This document shows positions 53,471-62,644 of a DNA stretch of 64,000 nucleotides, piece by piece. Within the stretch, counting starts at the first letter, position 1, and every line of letters starts with the position of its first letter. Location of the stretch: positions 62,001 to 126,000 of the forward strand of contig JAJDWB010000007.1 of NCBI GenBank assembly GCA_022825855.1, given 5' to 3'. A program made the position numbers and the translations under genes. The notes below the pieces were generated by a model that saw only the letters and a program-made list of their open reading frames with translations, did not search any database and was not told the origin of the DNA. The DNA is from Dehalococcoidia bacterium. GTDB taxonomy: Bacteria > Chloroflexota > Dehalococcoidia > Bin125.

Positions 53471-54850
53471 ATGCACCGCCTCCGAGCTTCGTTTGCCTCG
53501 CTGAGCGCGCGCGAGTACCGGCTGCTCTGGTCCGGCTCGCTGCTCGCGACGACGGCGTTCATGACCACCTTCATCCTCGTGCCGATCGTGGCCTACGAGA
53601 TCACGGGATCGTACGCGGCCTCGGGCATCGCGCAGGCGGGGATGGTGTCGCAGTTGGTGTTCGGACCGTTCGGCGGGGTGATCGCCGATCGCTATGCGAA
53701 GAAACCGCTGGTGCTGGGCAGCCAGATCATTCCCTGCGCGATCATCATTGTGACCGGCATCCTGATCGTGACCGATGAGATCACGATCCCGCTGCTGTTC
53801 GCGTCGACGTTCCTGATGGGCGCGACCTTCTCGCTGATGGGGCCGGCGCGTCAGTCGTGGGTGGTGGAGTTGGTGCCGCCGCAGTTGCTGCCCAATGCGG
53901 TGGCGCTGCAGAATATGTCGATCAACGTCGCGGCGGTGCTGGGTCCGATGATGGCCTCGATCCTCGTGCTCTCGATGGGGCTCAACTCGGGCATTCTCTA
54001 CCTGCTGGTGGCGGCGCTGTTCATCGTGGTGATTCCGCTGACGCTGATGATTCGCGGCTCGGGCGCGGCGACGCCGAAGGATCAGCGCAAGGCGGTGTTC
54101 ACGGAGATGGCGGCCGGCCTGCAATACATCACCAGCCGTCCGCAGTTGCGCAGCCTGTGGGTGTTCTTCGCGCTGGTCGTGATTACCGGCTTCGCGCTGC
54201 AGACGCTGATTCCCGGTCTGCTCAACCAGGAGTTCGGGCGCTCGGAGCAGGAGGCGACGGTCGTCGCGCTGATCTGGGGCATCACGGCGCTGCCGATCAA
54301 CCTGGTGCTGGCCGGTCTGGTGGGCGGACGCCTGGCCTGGCCGCTGCTGTTCCTCTCGGCGGCGTCGCTGGCGGGCGGTATGTGGATGACGGCCGCCGCG
54401 CCGACCTACGCGGTCCTGCTGATCGTGTCGGGCGTCGCGGGCGGCGCGCGCTCGGCGGTGATGCTGCTTAACCAGACGATCATGATGAGCAATACGCGGC
54501 CCGAGTACTTCGGACGGGTGATGAGCTGGGTGTTCATGGGCTTCGGCGTGCAGGGCCTGCTGGCGCCGGTCTGGGGGGCGGTCGCGGACAGCATCGGCGG
54601 CCGCGAGACGCTCTACATCGTCGGGCTGGTGCTCGTGGTCGGGACGGCGATGCTGCTGGTCTCACGGGCTCGGACTCGGCATATTCCGCCTGAGGTCGGG
54701 ACTGCGGCGGCGGCGATCGACGCGGACCGGCCGCCTGAGCCGGAGCGTGCACAGCCGGAGCCCAGAACCGCGCCGAGTCCTGCTGTCAGCCCGCTGTTTG
54801 CGGCGCGGCTGGCGCCGGTGGTGTTGATGGAGGGTCAGAAGCCGCGGTGA
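53471..54850 (+). CDS. MFS transporter, tandem copy 2
   Basis: 459 residues from ATG 53471, 10 bp after the stop of copy 1. Same fold and near-identical motifs: GGVIADRYAKKPLVLGS, FSLMGPARQSW, NAVALQNMSIN, and C-terminal LAPVVLMEGQKPR. It arose by tandem duplication of copy 1 or the reverse. Both keep the charged A-motif, so both should be functional. It could form a heterodimeric or substrate-partitioned exporter with its neighbours; that is inference. Confidence 0.9.
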   Translation: MHRLRASFASLSAREYRLLWSGSLLATTAFMTTFILVPIVAYEITGSYAASGIAQAGMVSQLVFGPFGGVIADRYAKKPLVLGSQIIPCAIIIVTGILIVTDEITIPLLFASTFLMGATFSLMGPARQSWVVELVPPQLLPNAVALQNMSINVAAVLGPMMASILVLSMGLNSGILYLLVAALFIVVIPLTLMIRGSGAATPKDQRKAVFTEMAAGLQYITSRPQLRSLWVFFALVVITGFALQTLIPGLLNQEFGRSEQEATVVALIWGITALPINLVLAGLVGGRLAWPLLFLSAASLAGGMWMTAAAPTYAVLLIVSGVAGGARSAVMLLNQTIMMSNTRPEYFGRVMSWVFMGFGVQGLLAPVWGAVADSIGGRETLYIVGLVLVVGTAMLLVSRARTRHIPPEVGTAAAAIDADRPPEPERAQPEPRTAPSPAVSPLFAARLAPVVLMEGQKPR

Positions 54851-56208
54851 GCGAGGTAGTCGATAAACCAATCCCCTTGTCGCCGCCGCCACCGGTTCCG
54901 CCGGTATCGGAGCCGGGACTGTGGGCAACCACCGGGTATCGCTGGCTGTGGCTGGTGTCGATGCTGCTTGGGGCCGGTTACGGCTTGACGTTGTCGACCC
55001 AGAGCCACTTCTGGGAGGTCGCCGATTACTCGACGACGGCGATTGCCTGGATTGGATTGACGAACGGGATTGGGATCGTCGTCGGCTATCTGGCGGCGGC
55101 GCTGTACGCGGACTGTCTGTCGAAACAACGCCTTGTCCGAGTGTCGGCCGTCCTCTTGGCCGTGATGTCCGGCCTGGTTGCCCTGCTTGAGCTCGGTGAC
55201 CTCGTGCGTGGCGAATGGTTCTATCTGATCGCGGCCCTGTTTGGAATCGCGCATGGTCTGGCGGCGGCCGTGATACTCGGCTGGGTTGGCGACTTGCTGC
55301 CGCGCAGGCTGATCGCCAAAGGCGTGGTGGTGCTGAGTCTGGCAAGCATTCCGCTGGGTGTGTTGATTGCTGTTCCCGGACCACTTCTGCGCGAGGAGTC
55401 GTACGCGACCCTGACTCTGTTTGCGATTTCGTTTGTCATCTATCTGTTCGCTTCCGTATGCACGAGGCATGTGCCGATCGGATCGATGACGAGCCAGGGT
55501 CACGAGACGGCGGTGCGAGGTCTCAGGGCTGCCACCAGATACATGTGGGGCGATGTCAGATTGCGAACCCTGTGGTGGTACCTCCTGCTCGTCGGTGTTC
55601 TCGCAACTCTGTTGTATGCCGCGTTGTCCGACTATCTGCTACTCGACAGTGACCTCGAGCCGATAGTTCACTCGTGGAGCTTTATGGCGCGGGGACTGGC
55701 GACCTTTGCGGCGACCATTGGCTTGGTGTTTGTGATCGGCGGTCCCAGTCGATGGAGGATTTTGCTTGGCGCAGCAGTGGTTTCGAGCATCACTGTCGTC
55801 TTGGTGTCCTTCACGACGCAGCAGGCGCTGGTGATTCTCTTGTTCGTGCCGCAGGGGATGGCAATGACGGTCATCGCTCTGGGCGGCCAGGCGCTAGCAC
55901 TTTCAGTGACGCGTGCAGGCTTCTTCGGGCGGGTCGCGGCCTTGTTGCTGTTTGCCGCATACCTGTTGAATTTCGCTGCCGGATTCACCAGAAACTTCCT
56001 GTACGACTGGTTCGACGGCCGCTGGTCGGTGTTGGCGCTTGGCCTGCTCTTGTTGTTCGCCGCGGCGTGGCTATACCGCCAATGGCGAGGATTCCGGCAC
56101 CTTCCTGAGGATCCCGAACCGGCAGTTGACCAAAGGGAAGCAGGAGTCTGGATCGCGCCACACTTGGGCGATCACCTCGCGCCGCAGAAGCCTGCTGCGC
56201 CGGACTAG
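54847..56208 (+). CDS. MFS transporter, tandem copy 3 (diverged)
   Basis: 453 residues from GTG 54847, overlapping the stop of copy 2 by 4 bp. Membrane pattern is MFS-like (YRWLWLVSMLLGAGYGLTLS; VVGYLAAALYADCLSKQRLVRVSAVLL; FFGRVAALLLFAAYLLNFAAGF) but sequence is much diverged from copies 1 and 2, with an altered A-motif and lower GC content. The C-terminus (LGDHLAPQKP) keeps a faint echo of their shared ending. Its translational coupling suggests it works with copy 2. Confidence 0.82.
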   Translation: MSEVVDKPIPLSPPPPVPPVSEPGLWATTGYRWLWLVSMLLGAGYGLTLSTQSHFWEVADYSTTAIAWIGLTNGIGIVVGYLAAALYADCLSKQRLVRVSAVLLAVMSGLVALLELGDLVRGEWFYLIAALFGIAHGLAAAVILGWVGDLLPRRLIAKGVVVLSLASIPLGVLIAVPGPLLREESYATLTLFAISFVIYLFASVCTRHVPIGSMTSQGHETAVRGLRAATRYMWGDVRLRTLWWYLLLVGVLATLLYAALSDYLLLDSDLEPIVHSWSFMARGLATFAATIGLVFVIGGPSRWRILLGAAVVSSITVVLVSFTTQQALVILLFVPQGMAMTVIALGGQALALSVTRAGFFGRVAALLLFAAYLLNFAAGFTRNFLYDWFDGRWSVLALGLLLLFAAAWLYRQWRGFRHLPEDPEPAVDQREAGVWIAPHLGDHLAPQKPAAPD

Positions 56209-57179
56209 TCGGCCTGGGCGAGGTCTCCGAGGAAGGCGCGGGTTCGGGTGATGTGGGACTCGGCGTCTTCCTCGAGGACGACGATGGCGGCGAGCAGCTC
56301 GTCGACTCCGTATTCGTCGTGCATGGCGCGGACCTTGTCGCCGACCTCGGCCTCGGAACCGGAGACGATCAGGGCGTCGGCCATGCGGTCGGTGAAGTCC
56401 TGGCCGGCGGCCTCGTCGTAGCCGGCGTCCTGCAGCATCTGCGAGTAGTAGGGCAGTCGCTGGTAGAAGCCGAACTGACGGCGGGCGGCGGAGTGGATGG
56501 CGTCCTGGTCCTCGCTGAGGATGATCGGCGTGTGCACGACCATCGCCGGACGGTCGCGGCCGGCCTGGTCGGCGCCGGCCTGCTGCGCGGGCAGGGCGAC
56601 ATCGCGAATGTAGGGCAGCGGCGACATCCAGGAGATGCCGCCGTCGGTGATCTCGCCGGACAGCGACCAGGCGCGCTCGCGCAGGGCCGAGATCATGGTC
56701 TTGACCTGCGTGGGACCGCCGGGCAGACGGCCGCGGGCGGTGATCAGTTCGCCCTCGTGGTTGACCTCGCCCTCCTCGAGCATGGCGCGGCAGATCGTGA
56801 CGTACTCGCGCAGGTGGGAGAGCGGCTTGACGAAGGGGATGCCCCAGGTGCCCTCGATCGCGGGCTTGTGCGACGGGCCAAGACCGAGGTAGAGGCGTCC
56901 CGGCGCGATCTGGTCGACCGAGGCTGCGCCCTGGACCATCGAGATCGGGTGGCGGGGGAAGGTGGGCACGATCGAGGTGCCGAAGGTGATCCGCTCTGCG
57001 CCGGAGAGGGCGGCGCCGACGAAGACGGCGAACGGGTCCGGCGCGGGTCCGCCGACGGTCAGCCAGGCGGTGTCGAGTCCGTCGCGGTCGGCGGCGACGA
57101 TGCCGTCGATCAGGGCGGGCGCGCCCATCATCTGGATGTTCTGCAGGGCGATGTGGACGCCGATGCGCATGTTCTTCAT
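56205..57179 (-). CDS. LLM-class flavin/F420-dependent oxidoreductase
   Basis: 324 residues from ATG 57179 with AGGAG upstream. Luciferase-like barrel: MRIGVHIALQNIQMMGAP, LDTAWLTVGGPAPDPFAV, FGTSIVPTFPRHPISMVQGAASV, APGRLYLGLGPSHKP and SGSEAEVGDKVRAMHDEYGVDEL. The PRHP segment and GLGPSH loop resemble F420-dependent members, but the cofactor is not certain. Stop overlaps by 4 bp the convergent MFS gene. Confidence 0.88.
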   Translation of the reverse strand: MKNMRIGVHIALQNIQMMGAPALIDGIVAADRDGLDTAWLTVGGPAPDPFAVFVGAALSGAERITFGTSIVPTFPRHPISMVQGAASVDQIAPGRLYLGLGPSHKPAIEGTWGIPFVKPLSHLREYVTICRAMLEEGEVNHEGELITARGRLPGGPTQVKTMISALRERAWSLSGEITDGGISWMSPLPYIRDVALPAQQAGADQAGRDRPAMVVHTPIILSEDQDAIHSAARRQFGFYQRLPYYSQMLQDAGYDEAAGQDFTDRMADALIVSGSEAEVGDKVRAMHDEYGVDELLAAIVVLEEDAESHITRTRAFLGDLAQAD

Positions 57180-57276
57180 GGAGTACTCCTGAGTTCGAGT
57201 GAAGCTGCATCGAGCATAATCGCAACCCCTGCCGCGGCCTGCACGCCTGCTTGTGGATTCGCGGGCGCGGGTCGCG

Positions 57277-58485
57277 TCAGCCGTTGTCGTAGCCGTCAGT
57301 GATCGGGCGATCCTGGCGCTGGCCGGACTGACCGTCGGGAGCGAAGTCGTCGACGGTGCGGGCGAGGTCGCCGCGATCGCGGATGGGCGGCATATGCTGA
57401 TCGCCTTCGGCGCTGCTGGCGATGTGCAGGGTCTGCGTGGGGAAGGCGAACTCGACCTGGAGCTGCTGGGCGAGGCGGATGATGTCGAGGTTGAAGACGT
57501 GCCGGGTACGCAGCTCTTCGTTCCAGTCGGATGCGCCGATGAAGGTGTAGACCATGATGTTGAGTGAGGACGCGCCGAAGCTGTGCAGCTCGACGATGTA
57601 GTAGTCGTGGCGCATGCTCGGGTTGGCGCGGACGATCGCGCGGATGCCCTCGACGAATGCCTGAATGCGGTCCGGGTCGGTGTGATAGGCGATGCCGACG
57701 GTGGTGTAGTAGCGCCGCCAGGTGCGCTGTCCCATGTTGTTGACGGCGGTATCGGTCATGCGCGCGTTGGGCACCGTGATCAGCGAGTCGGCGAAGGTGC
57801 GCACGCGGGTGGAGCGGAATCCGACCTGCTCGACCGTGCCCTCGATGTCGCCGACGATGACCCAGTCACCGACCTGGAACGGCTTGTCGGCGAGGATGGT
57901 CGCGCCGCCGAGCAGATTCTTGAGCGTGTCCTGGGCAGCCAAGGCGACGGCCAAGCCGCCGAGGCCGAGTCCGGCGATCAGCGAGGTGATGTTGACGTCG
58001 AGATTCTGGAGGATGAAGACGCCGCCTATTGCGCCGACGAAGAGCTTGCCTGCGGTCCGGGCCAACGGGACGAGCTGATCGTCGAGCTTGGAGTCGGTCT
58101 CGCTGGCGATCTCCTGCCAGTAGTCGGCGGCGGCGTCGACGAGGCGGAATCCGACCAGGACGCCGCCGAGCGTGGCGGCGAAGTTGGCGAAGATGCCGAC
58201 GCCGTGTTCGACGTCGGCGTCGAAGTCGAGGACCGGGAATCCGATGGCCAGCGTGACCGCGGCCAGCATGAAGAGCAGCGGTCGCTGCAGGCGGCCCAGT
58301 TCACGCTGCCAGAACTCGTGCCGGTACGGCTCGGTGCGGCGGCGGATCAGGGCCGTGAGGCCCCAAACGATGAGGAAGCGGGCGACGACGATGATCGTCG
58401 CCATGACGCCGAGGCCGATGAACTGCCAGACCTCGATCCCGATCACGGAATCGTGCAGCCAGTTGAGGATCAGGTTCGATGGCAT
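57277..58485 (-). CDS. Small-conductance mechanosensitive channel (MscS family)
   Basis: 402 residues. About four transmembrane helices, the last being the pore helix ITSLIAGLGLGGLAVALAAQDTLKNLLGG with the Gly/Ala packing of TM3. The beta domain follows (KPFQVGDWVIVGDIEGTVEQVGFRSTRVRTFADSLITVPNARM in parts), then the C-terminal alpha/beta domain and a charged tail. The channel opens on membrane tension to release solutes during hypo-osmotic shock. Confidence 0.93.
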   Translation of the reverse strand: MPSNLILNWLHDSVIGIEVWQFIGLGVMATIIVVARFLIVWGLTALIRRRTEPYRHEFWQRELGRLQRPLLFMLAAVTLAIGFPVLDFDADVEHGVGIFANFAATLGGVLVGFRLVDAAADYWQEIASETDSKLDDQLVPLARTAGKLFVGAIGGVFILQNLDVNITSLIAGLGLGGLAVALAAQDTLKNLLGGATILADKPFQVGDWVIVGDIEGTVEQVGFRSTRVRTFADSLITVPNARMTDTAVNNMGQRTWRRYYTTVGIAYHTDPDRIQAFVEGIRAIVRANPSMRHDYYIVELHSFGASSLNIMVYTFIGASDWNEELRTRHVFNLDIIRLAQQLQVEFAFPTQTLHIASSAEGDQHMPPIRDRGDLARTVDDFAPDGQSGQRQDRPITDGYDNG

Positions 58486-58561
58486 GGTGACGACCGGAGC
58501 TGTTGCGGCGAGCCGTTCACAGCGTAGGGGCGACCATGGCGGCCGCCCGCATCCAGTCGCG

Positions 58562-58765
58562 CTAGGCGGTCGAGGGATCGTGCTCGAAGCCGCAGGCCTT
58601 GTGCGAACCGTCGCAGAAGGGCTTCATGTCCGACTGTCCGCAGCGGCAGAGGGCCGCCATCGAGCCCTTGGGGTTGGGGATGACGGAGCCGTCATTGGCC
58701 TTGAGGCTGAGACCTTCGGTCGAGATCAGGATCGGTCCGTTTGCGTTGATCGTGATTTCTGCCAT
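58562..58765 (-). CDS. CDGSH iron-sulfur domain protein
   Basis: 67 residues from ATG 58765. The C-x-C-x2-S-x3-P-x-C-D-G-S-H motif reads CRCGQSDMKPFCDGSH, ligating a [2Fe-2S] cluster by three Cys and one His. The N-terminal part (ITINANGPILISTEGLSL) is the small strand-rich section of single-CDGSH bacterial proteins. Roles suggested for the family are redox or cluster transfer; partner unknown. Stands alone between MscS and the flavin oxidoreductase. Confidence 0.92.
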   Translation of the reverse strand: MAEITINANGPILISTEGLSLKANDGSVIPNPKGSMAALCRCGQSDMKPFCDGSHKACGFEHDPSTA

Positions 58766-58883
58766 GGGCTTCTCCGATGCTCTGGACGGGTGCTCTGGAT
58801 GACTTGGCGTCACGGTTAGCATAATCGCCGAACCGTGCGGCGTTCTACGAGGACACCGCGGTCTGTGAGTGGAGCGTCCCCCG

Positions 58884-59801
58884 ATGAAGCTAACCGTCGA
58901 GTTCCCGTCCGTGATTCACCGCGACGGCCCGGACGAGATCGCCCGCCTGGCGCGGGCGATCGAGGAGATCGGCTACGACGAGATCGACATCTTCGACCAC
59001 GTGATCAACGGCTACCCGATTCCGGGGCGCGATCCGGCGCCGTATCCGGCGACGATGCCGCTGCTGGAGGCGTTGGTCACGCTGGGCTACATCGCGGCGG
59101 TGACCGAGCGGGTGGGCCTCGGTACGGAGGTGCTGGTGCTGCCGCAGCGGCAACCGGTGCTGGCGGCGAAGCAGTTCAGCACGATCGACACGCTGTCGGG
59201 GGGGCGCTTGCGCGTCGGGGTCGGCGTGGGCTGGCAGGAGTCGGAGTACGACGCGCTGGGCATGGATTTTCGCACGCGCGGCAAGGCGATGGACGAAGCG
59301 ATCGCGCTGATGCAGGCCTGCTGGCGCGACGAGACGATCGAGTTCGAGGGCGATCACTTCCAGGCCGAGTCGATGGCGATGGAGCCGAAGCCGCCGCAGG
59401 GCGGCGGGATCCCGCTGTGGATCGGCGGCGGATCGAAGGCGGCGCTGCGCCGGGCCGGGCGGGTCGGCGACGGCTGGATGGCGTCGGGCATGCTGGGCGC
59501 GCAGGGCGCGGACGCCATCGCCGAGGTCAGGCGAGAGGCCGAGCAGGCCGGGCGCGATCCCGATGCGCTGGGCTTCCAGTGCCAGCTCGCGACCCCGCCG
59601 CGCGCCGGCGATCCGTCGACTCGCGAGTACTGGGCGCGGATTCCCGATGTCGCGGCTACCGCGGCAGCGGCACAGGAAGCGGGATTCGGCTGGGCCGCGG
59701 TCAACGTGACCGGCGTGTTTGTCGCCGGCGCGCGCTCGATCGACGCGATGATCGAACAGCTTGGGGTGCTGCATGATGCGATCCGGGCGGAGACTGGGTA
59801 G
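58884..59801 (+). CDS. LLM-class flavin-dependent oxidoreductase
   Basis: 305 residues from ATG 58884 (GGAG 11 nt upstream). Barrel pattern: EIGYDEIDIFDHVINGYPIPG, GLGTEVLVLPQRQPVLAAKQ, LSGGRLRVGVGVGWQESEYDALG and PLWIGGGSKAALRRAG. This last group resembles the F420-dependent TIGR03619-type oxidoreductases. Cofactor and substrate unproven. NfeD-like gene starts 19 bp downstream. Confidence 0.9.
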   Translation: MKLTVEFPSVIHRDGPDEIARLARAIEEIGYDEIDIFDHVINGYPIPGRDPAPYPATMPLLEALVTLGYIAAVTERVGLGTEVLVLPQRQPVLAAKQFSTIDTLSGGRLRVGVGVGWQESEYDALGMDFRTRGKAMDEAIALMQACWRDETIEFEGDHFQAESMAMEPKPPQGGGIPLWIGGGSKAALRRAGRVGDGWMASGMLGAQGADAIAEVRREAEQAGRDPDALGFQCQLATPPRAGDPSTREYWARIPDVAATAAAAQEAGFGWAAVNVTGVFVAGARSIDAMIEQLGVLHDAIRAETG

Positions 59802-59819
59802 CGGAATCGGCGGTGTGAG

Positions 59820-61238
59820 GTGCGTTGGCTGCGGACTCTCGTTCTGGTCGCGGTGCTGGCGCTGTTGTTGCAGCACGACTCCCTCGCCCAAGGCGATCAG
59901 CCGCCACTCGTGGTGGTCATGGACATTGACGGCCCGATTGAGCCGATTACCGAGCGTTACCTGTCGCGGACGCTGGATCAGGCCGAGTCGCGCGGCGCCG
60001 CAGCGCTCGTCATTCGCGTCGACACGCCGGGCGGCCTGATTTCGTCGATGCGCAACATGGCCGAACAGTTACTCAATGCGTCAGTTCCGACTGTGGCCTA
60101 TGTCTGGCCATCCGGCGCGCAGGCGGCCTCTGCCGGCACCATCGTGACCATCGCAGCACACATCGCGGCCATGGCCCCGGCTACGAACATCGGCGCGGCA
60201 GCTCCAGTCACAGGTACCGGCGAGGACCTCCCGCCCACGCTGCGCAAGAAGGTCGACGAAGACACGACCGCGCTCGTTCGCGGCATCGCTGCCACTCGCG
60301 GCCGCAGCTATGGGGCGATCGAGCCGACGATTCTCGAGGCCAAGGCGTACACCGCCGACGAGGCGCTGCACCTGAACGTCATTGACTATGTCGCGGTCGA
60401 CCTGGATTCGTTGCTGAACATGATCGACGGCGTCGAGGTTGAGACTTCGTCCGGCATGCGCAGGCTGGACACCTCGGGTGCTCAAGTCGACGTTGTTGGT
60501 CGCTCAATGCTGGAGCGGTTCCTCGACATTCTCACGAATCCGAACGTCACCTACGCGCTCATCCTCGTGGGTACGTACGGCGTGATCTTCGAGATTCGCG
60601 ATCCGGGCAACTTCGGGCCGGGCGTCCTGGGAGTGCTCGGACTCGTCCTCGGATTTGCCGGGATTGGGCTGTTGCCGGTCAATTTCACCGGCGTGGTGCT
60701 GCTGGTCGCCGGCATCCTGTTGTTGCTGTTGGAGTCGCAGTTGGACGGCTTCGGCTGGGCCGGGATCGGCGCGGTGATCTGTTGGATTCTGGCCGGATTC
60801 CTGCTCTTTGGAGAGATATTCCCTGAGCCGGCTGCGCTCGACGATCCACTTGAGATTTCGCGCTGGGTGCTGGGACTGTTGGGAGTCGTCACATTGTCGG
60901 TCATTGCGCTGTTCTGGCTGCTCGGACGCGGCGGCGGCGAATCGGAGGCGTTCATCCCTGAGTCCGAGCGCCGCCTGATCGCTCAGGAGGGCACGGTCGT
61001 CGATATCCTCAATCCAAGCGGTGAAGTCCTGATCGGGGACGAACAGTTCACGGCGATGACCGACGGCGACGACATTGGCGAAGGCTCTTCGGTGATCGTG
61101 ACCGGCATCTACGCCGGGGGCGTGCTCAAGGTAGTCGCGCCGAATGATGCGCCAGCGGAGCTGCAACGAGGCTCCTGGCGAGATCGCATGACACGACTCT
61201 CGCTGGCACACGTGATCAAGCAACGAAGGGAACGCTGA
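59820..61238 (+). CDS. NfeD-like membrane serine protease (NfeD1b type)
   Basis: 472 residues from GTG 59820. A signal-like helix (LRTLVLVAVLALLLQH) leads to a ClpP-class protease domain with nucleophile Ser104 in GAQAASAGTIVT and Lys175 in LEAKAYTADEAL (Ser-Lys dyad, as in PH1510). Four hydrophobic helices follow (YALILVGTYGVIFEI to VLGLLGVVTLSVIALFWLL), then a C-terminal OB domain (EGTVVDILNPSGEVLIG). NfeD proteins pair with flotillin-type proteins and here the flotillin gene starts 1 bp after the stop. Confidence 0.92.
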   Translation: MRWLRTLVLVAVLALLLQHDSLAQGDQPPLVVVMDIDGPIEPITERYLSRTLDQAESRGAAALVIRVDTPGGLISSMRNMAEQLLNASVPTVAYVWPSGAQAASAGTIVTIAAHIAAMAPATNIGAAAPVTGTGEDLPPTLRKKVDEDTTALVRGIAATRGRSYGAIEPTILEAKAYTADEALHLNVIDYVAVDLDSLLNMIDGVEVETSSGMRRLDTSGAQVDVVGRSMLERFLDILTNPNVTYALILVGTYGVIFEIRDPGNFGPGVLGVLGLVLGFAGIGLLPVNFTGVVLLVAGILLLLLESQLDGFGWAGIGAVICWILAGFLLFGEIFPEPAALDDPLEISRWVLGLLGVVTLSVIALFWLLGRGGGESEAFIPESERRLIAQEGTVVDILNPSGEVLIGDEQFTAMTDGDDIGEGSSVIVTGIYAGGVLKVVAPNDAPAELQRGSWRDRMTRLSLAHVIKQRRER

Positions 61239-61239
61239 C

Positions 61240-62640
61240 ATGGGAGTGATTCAGACAGTCGGACCGAATGAAGCGTTGGTCAGGTCAGGCGGCGGCGAGC
61301 AACCGAAAGTGGTAGTCGGGGGGCGGACGATCGTACTGCCGATCTTTCACCGCTCGCAGCGCCTGCCGCTGAGCGTGATGACTCTGCATGTGAAGACCGA
61401 GAATGTGTACACGGGCGAAGGCGTGGCTGTGTCGGTTGACGGCGTTGCGCAAGTCAAGGTCGCTCGATCTGAGGAAGCAATTCGAACGGCGGCACAACAG
61501 TTCCTTGGCAAGACCGAGGTTGAAGTGATGGACGTTCCATTGCAAACGCTGGAGGGCCATCAGCGCGCCATCCTGGGCACGATGACGATGGAGGACATTT
61601 ATCAGGATCGGGAGAAGTTTGCGTCGCAGGTACGCACAGTCGCCTCGCCCGATCTGGCAGGAATGGGACTGGAGATTGTCTCATTCACGATCCGAGACAT
61701 CAAGGACCCTGGCGGGTATCTCGATGCGCTTGGCGTGCGCCGGACCGCCGAGGTTCGCCGCGACGCCACAATTGGTCAGGCAGAGGCGGAACGCGATGCC
61801 GGAATCCGCTCGGCCGAGGCCAAACGCGAACAGGAGGCCGCGACCTACGAGGCAGAAACACGGATCGCGGAGTCAGAGCGCGGCTACAACGTGCAGAAAG
61901 CGGCATATGACCAGGAGGTCAATGCGCGCCGGGCCGAGGCCGAACTCGCCGATGAGTTGCAGCGAGCGAAGACGCAGCAGGAGATTCGCCGCGAAGAGGT
62001 TGAGATCGATGTCGTTGAGCGGGCGAAGCAGATCGAGCTGCAGGAACAGGAGATTCAGCGCCGCGAGCGCGAGTTGGAAGCAACGGTACGGAAGCCGGCC
62101 GAGGCGGAACGCTACCGAATCGAAACGCTGGCCGAGGGAGAGCGCAATGCGGTGGTGGCGCAAGCGATCGCCGACGCGGAAGCGACCCGCCGCCAAGGCG
62201 AGGCGCAGGCCGAAGTGATCCGTCTCACCGGTCAGGCCGAGGCCGAAGCGATTGAGGCGAAGGGCGCCGCGGAAGCAGCCGCGATGCAGCTCAAGGCGGA
62301 GGCATGGAAGCAATACGGCGAGGCAGCAGTGATCCAGCAGGTGCTTGAGACGTTGCCCGCCGTGGCCGAAGCCGTCGCCCAGCCGCTGGCCCGCACCGAC
62401 CGGATCGTGATGTTCGGCGGCGGAGACGGCGGCGGCACCGGCGCCAGCACGCTAACACGCGACATCACCCGCACCGTCGCCCAGGTGCCGGAGGTGATCG
62501 AGTCGCTGACCGGCATCGACATCGTCGGCAGCATCAAGAACATCCCTGGCCTGGAGTCCACGACTCGAAGCAGCGAAGCGACAGAAGAATCGCCGCCGGA
62601 GATTGAGCAACCTGACCAGCCTGACCGGCCGCAGGCGTAA
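61240..62640 (+). CDS. Flotillin-like SPFH/band 7 protein
   Basis: 466 residues. SPFH domain at about 30-180 (GGRTIVLPIFHRSQRLPLS; SVDGVAQVKVARSEEAI; ILGTMTMEDIYQDREKFASQV; LGVRRTAEVRRDATIGQAEAER). A long coiled coil rich in Glu-Ala-Arg follows to about residue 380 (repeats such as EAEAIEAKGAAEAAAMQLKA). There is no membrane helix, so association is peripheral or through NfeD. It organises lipid/protein microdomains. Forms a two-gene unit with the protease. Confidence 0.92.
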   Translation: MGVIQTVGPNEALVRSGGGEQPKVVVGGRTIVLPIFHRSQRLPLSVMTLHVKTENVYTGEGVAVSVDGVAQVKVARSEEAIRTAAQQFLGKTEVEVMDVPLQTLEGHQRAILGTMTMEDIYQDREKFASQVRTVASPDLAGMGLEIVSFTIRDIKDPGGYLDALGVRRTAEVRRDATIGQAEAERDAGIRSAEAKREQEAATYEAETRIAESERGYNVQKAAYDQEVNARRAEAELADELQRAKTQQEIRREEVEIDVVERAKQIELQEQEIQRRERELEATVRKPAEAERYRIETLAEGERNAVVAQAIADAEATRRQGEAQAEVIRLTGQAEAEAIEAKGAAEAAAMQLKAEAWKQYGEAAVIQQVLETLPAVAEAVAQPLARTDRIVMFGGGDGGGTGASTLTRDITRTVAQVPEVIESLTGIDIVGSIKNIPGLESTTRSSEATEESPPEIEQPDQPDRPQA

Positions 62641-62644
62641 CCGC

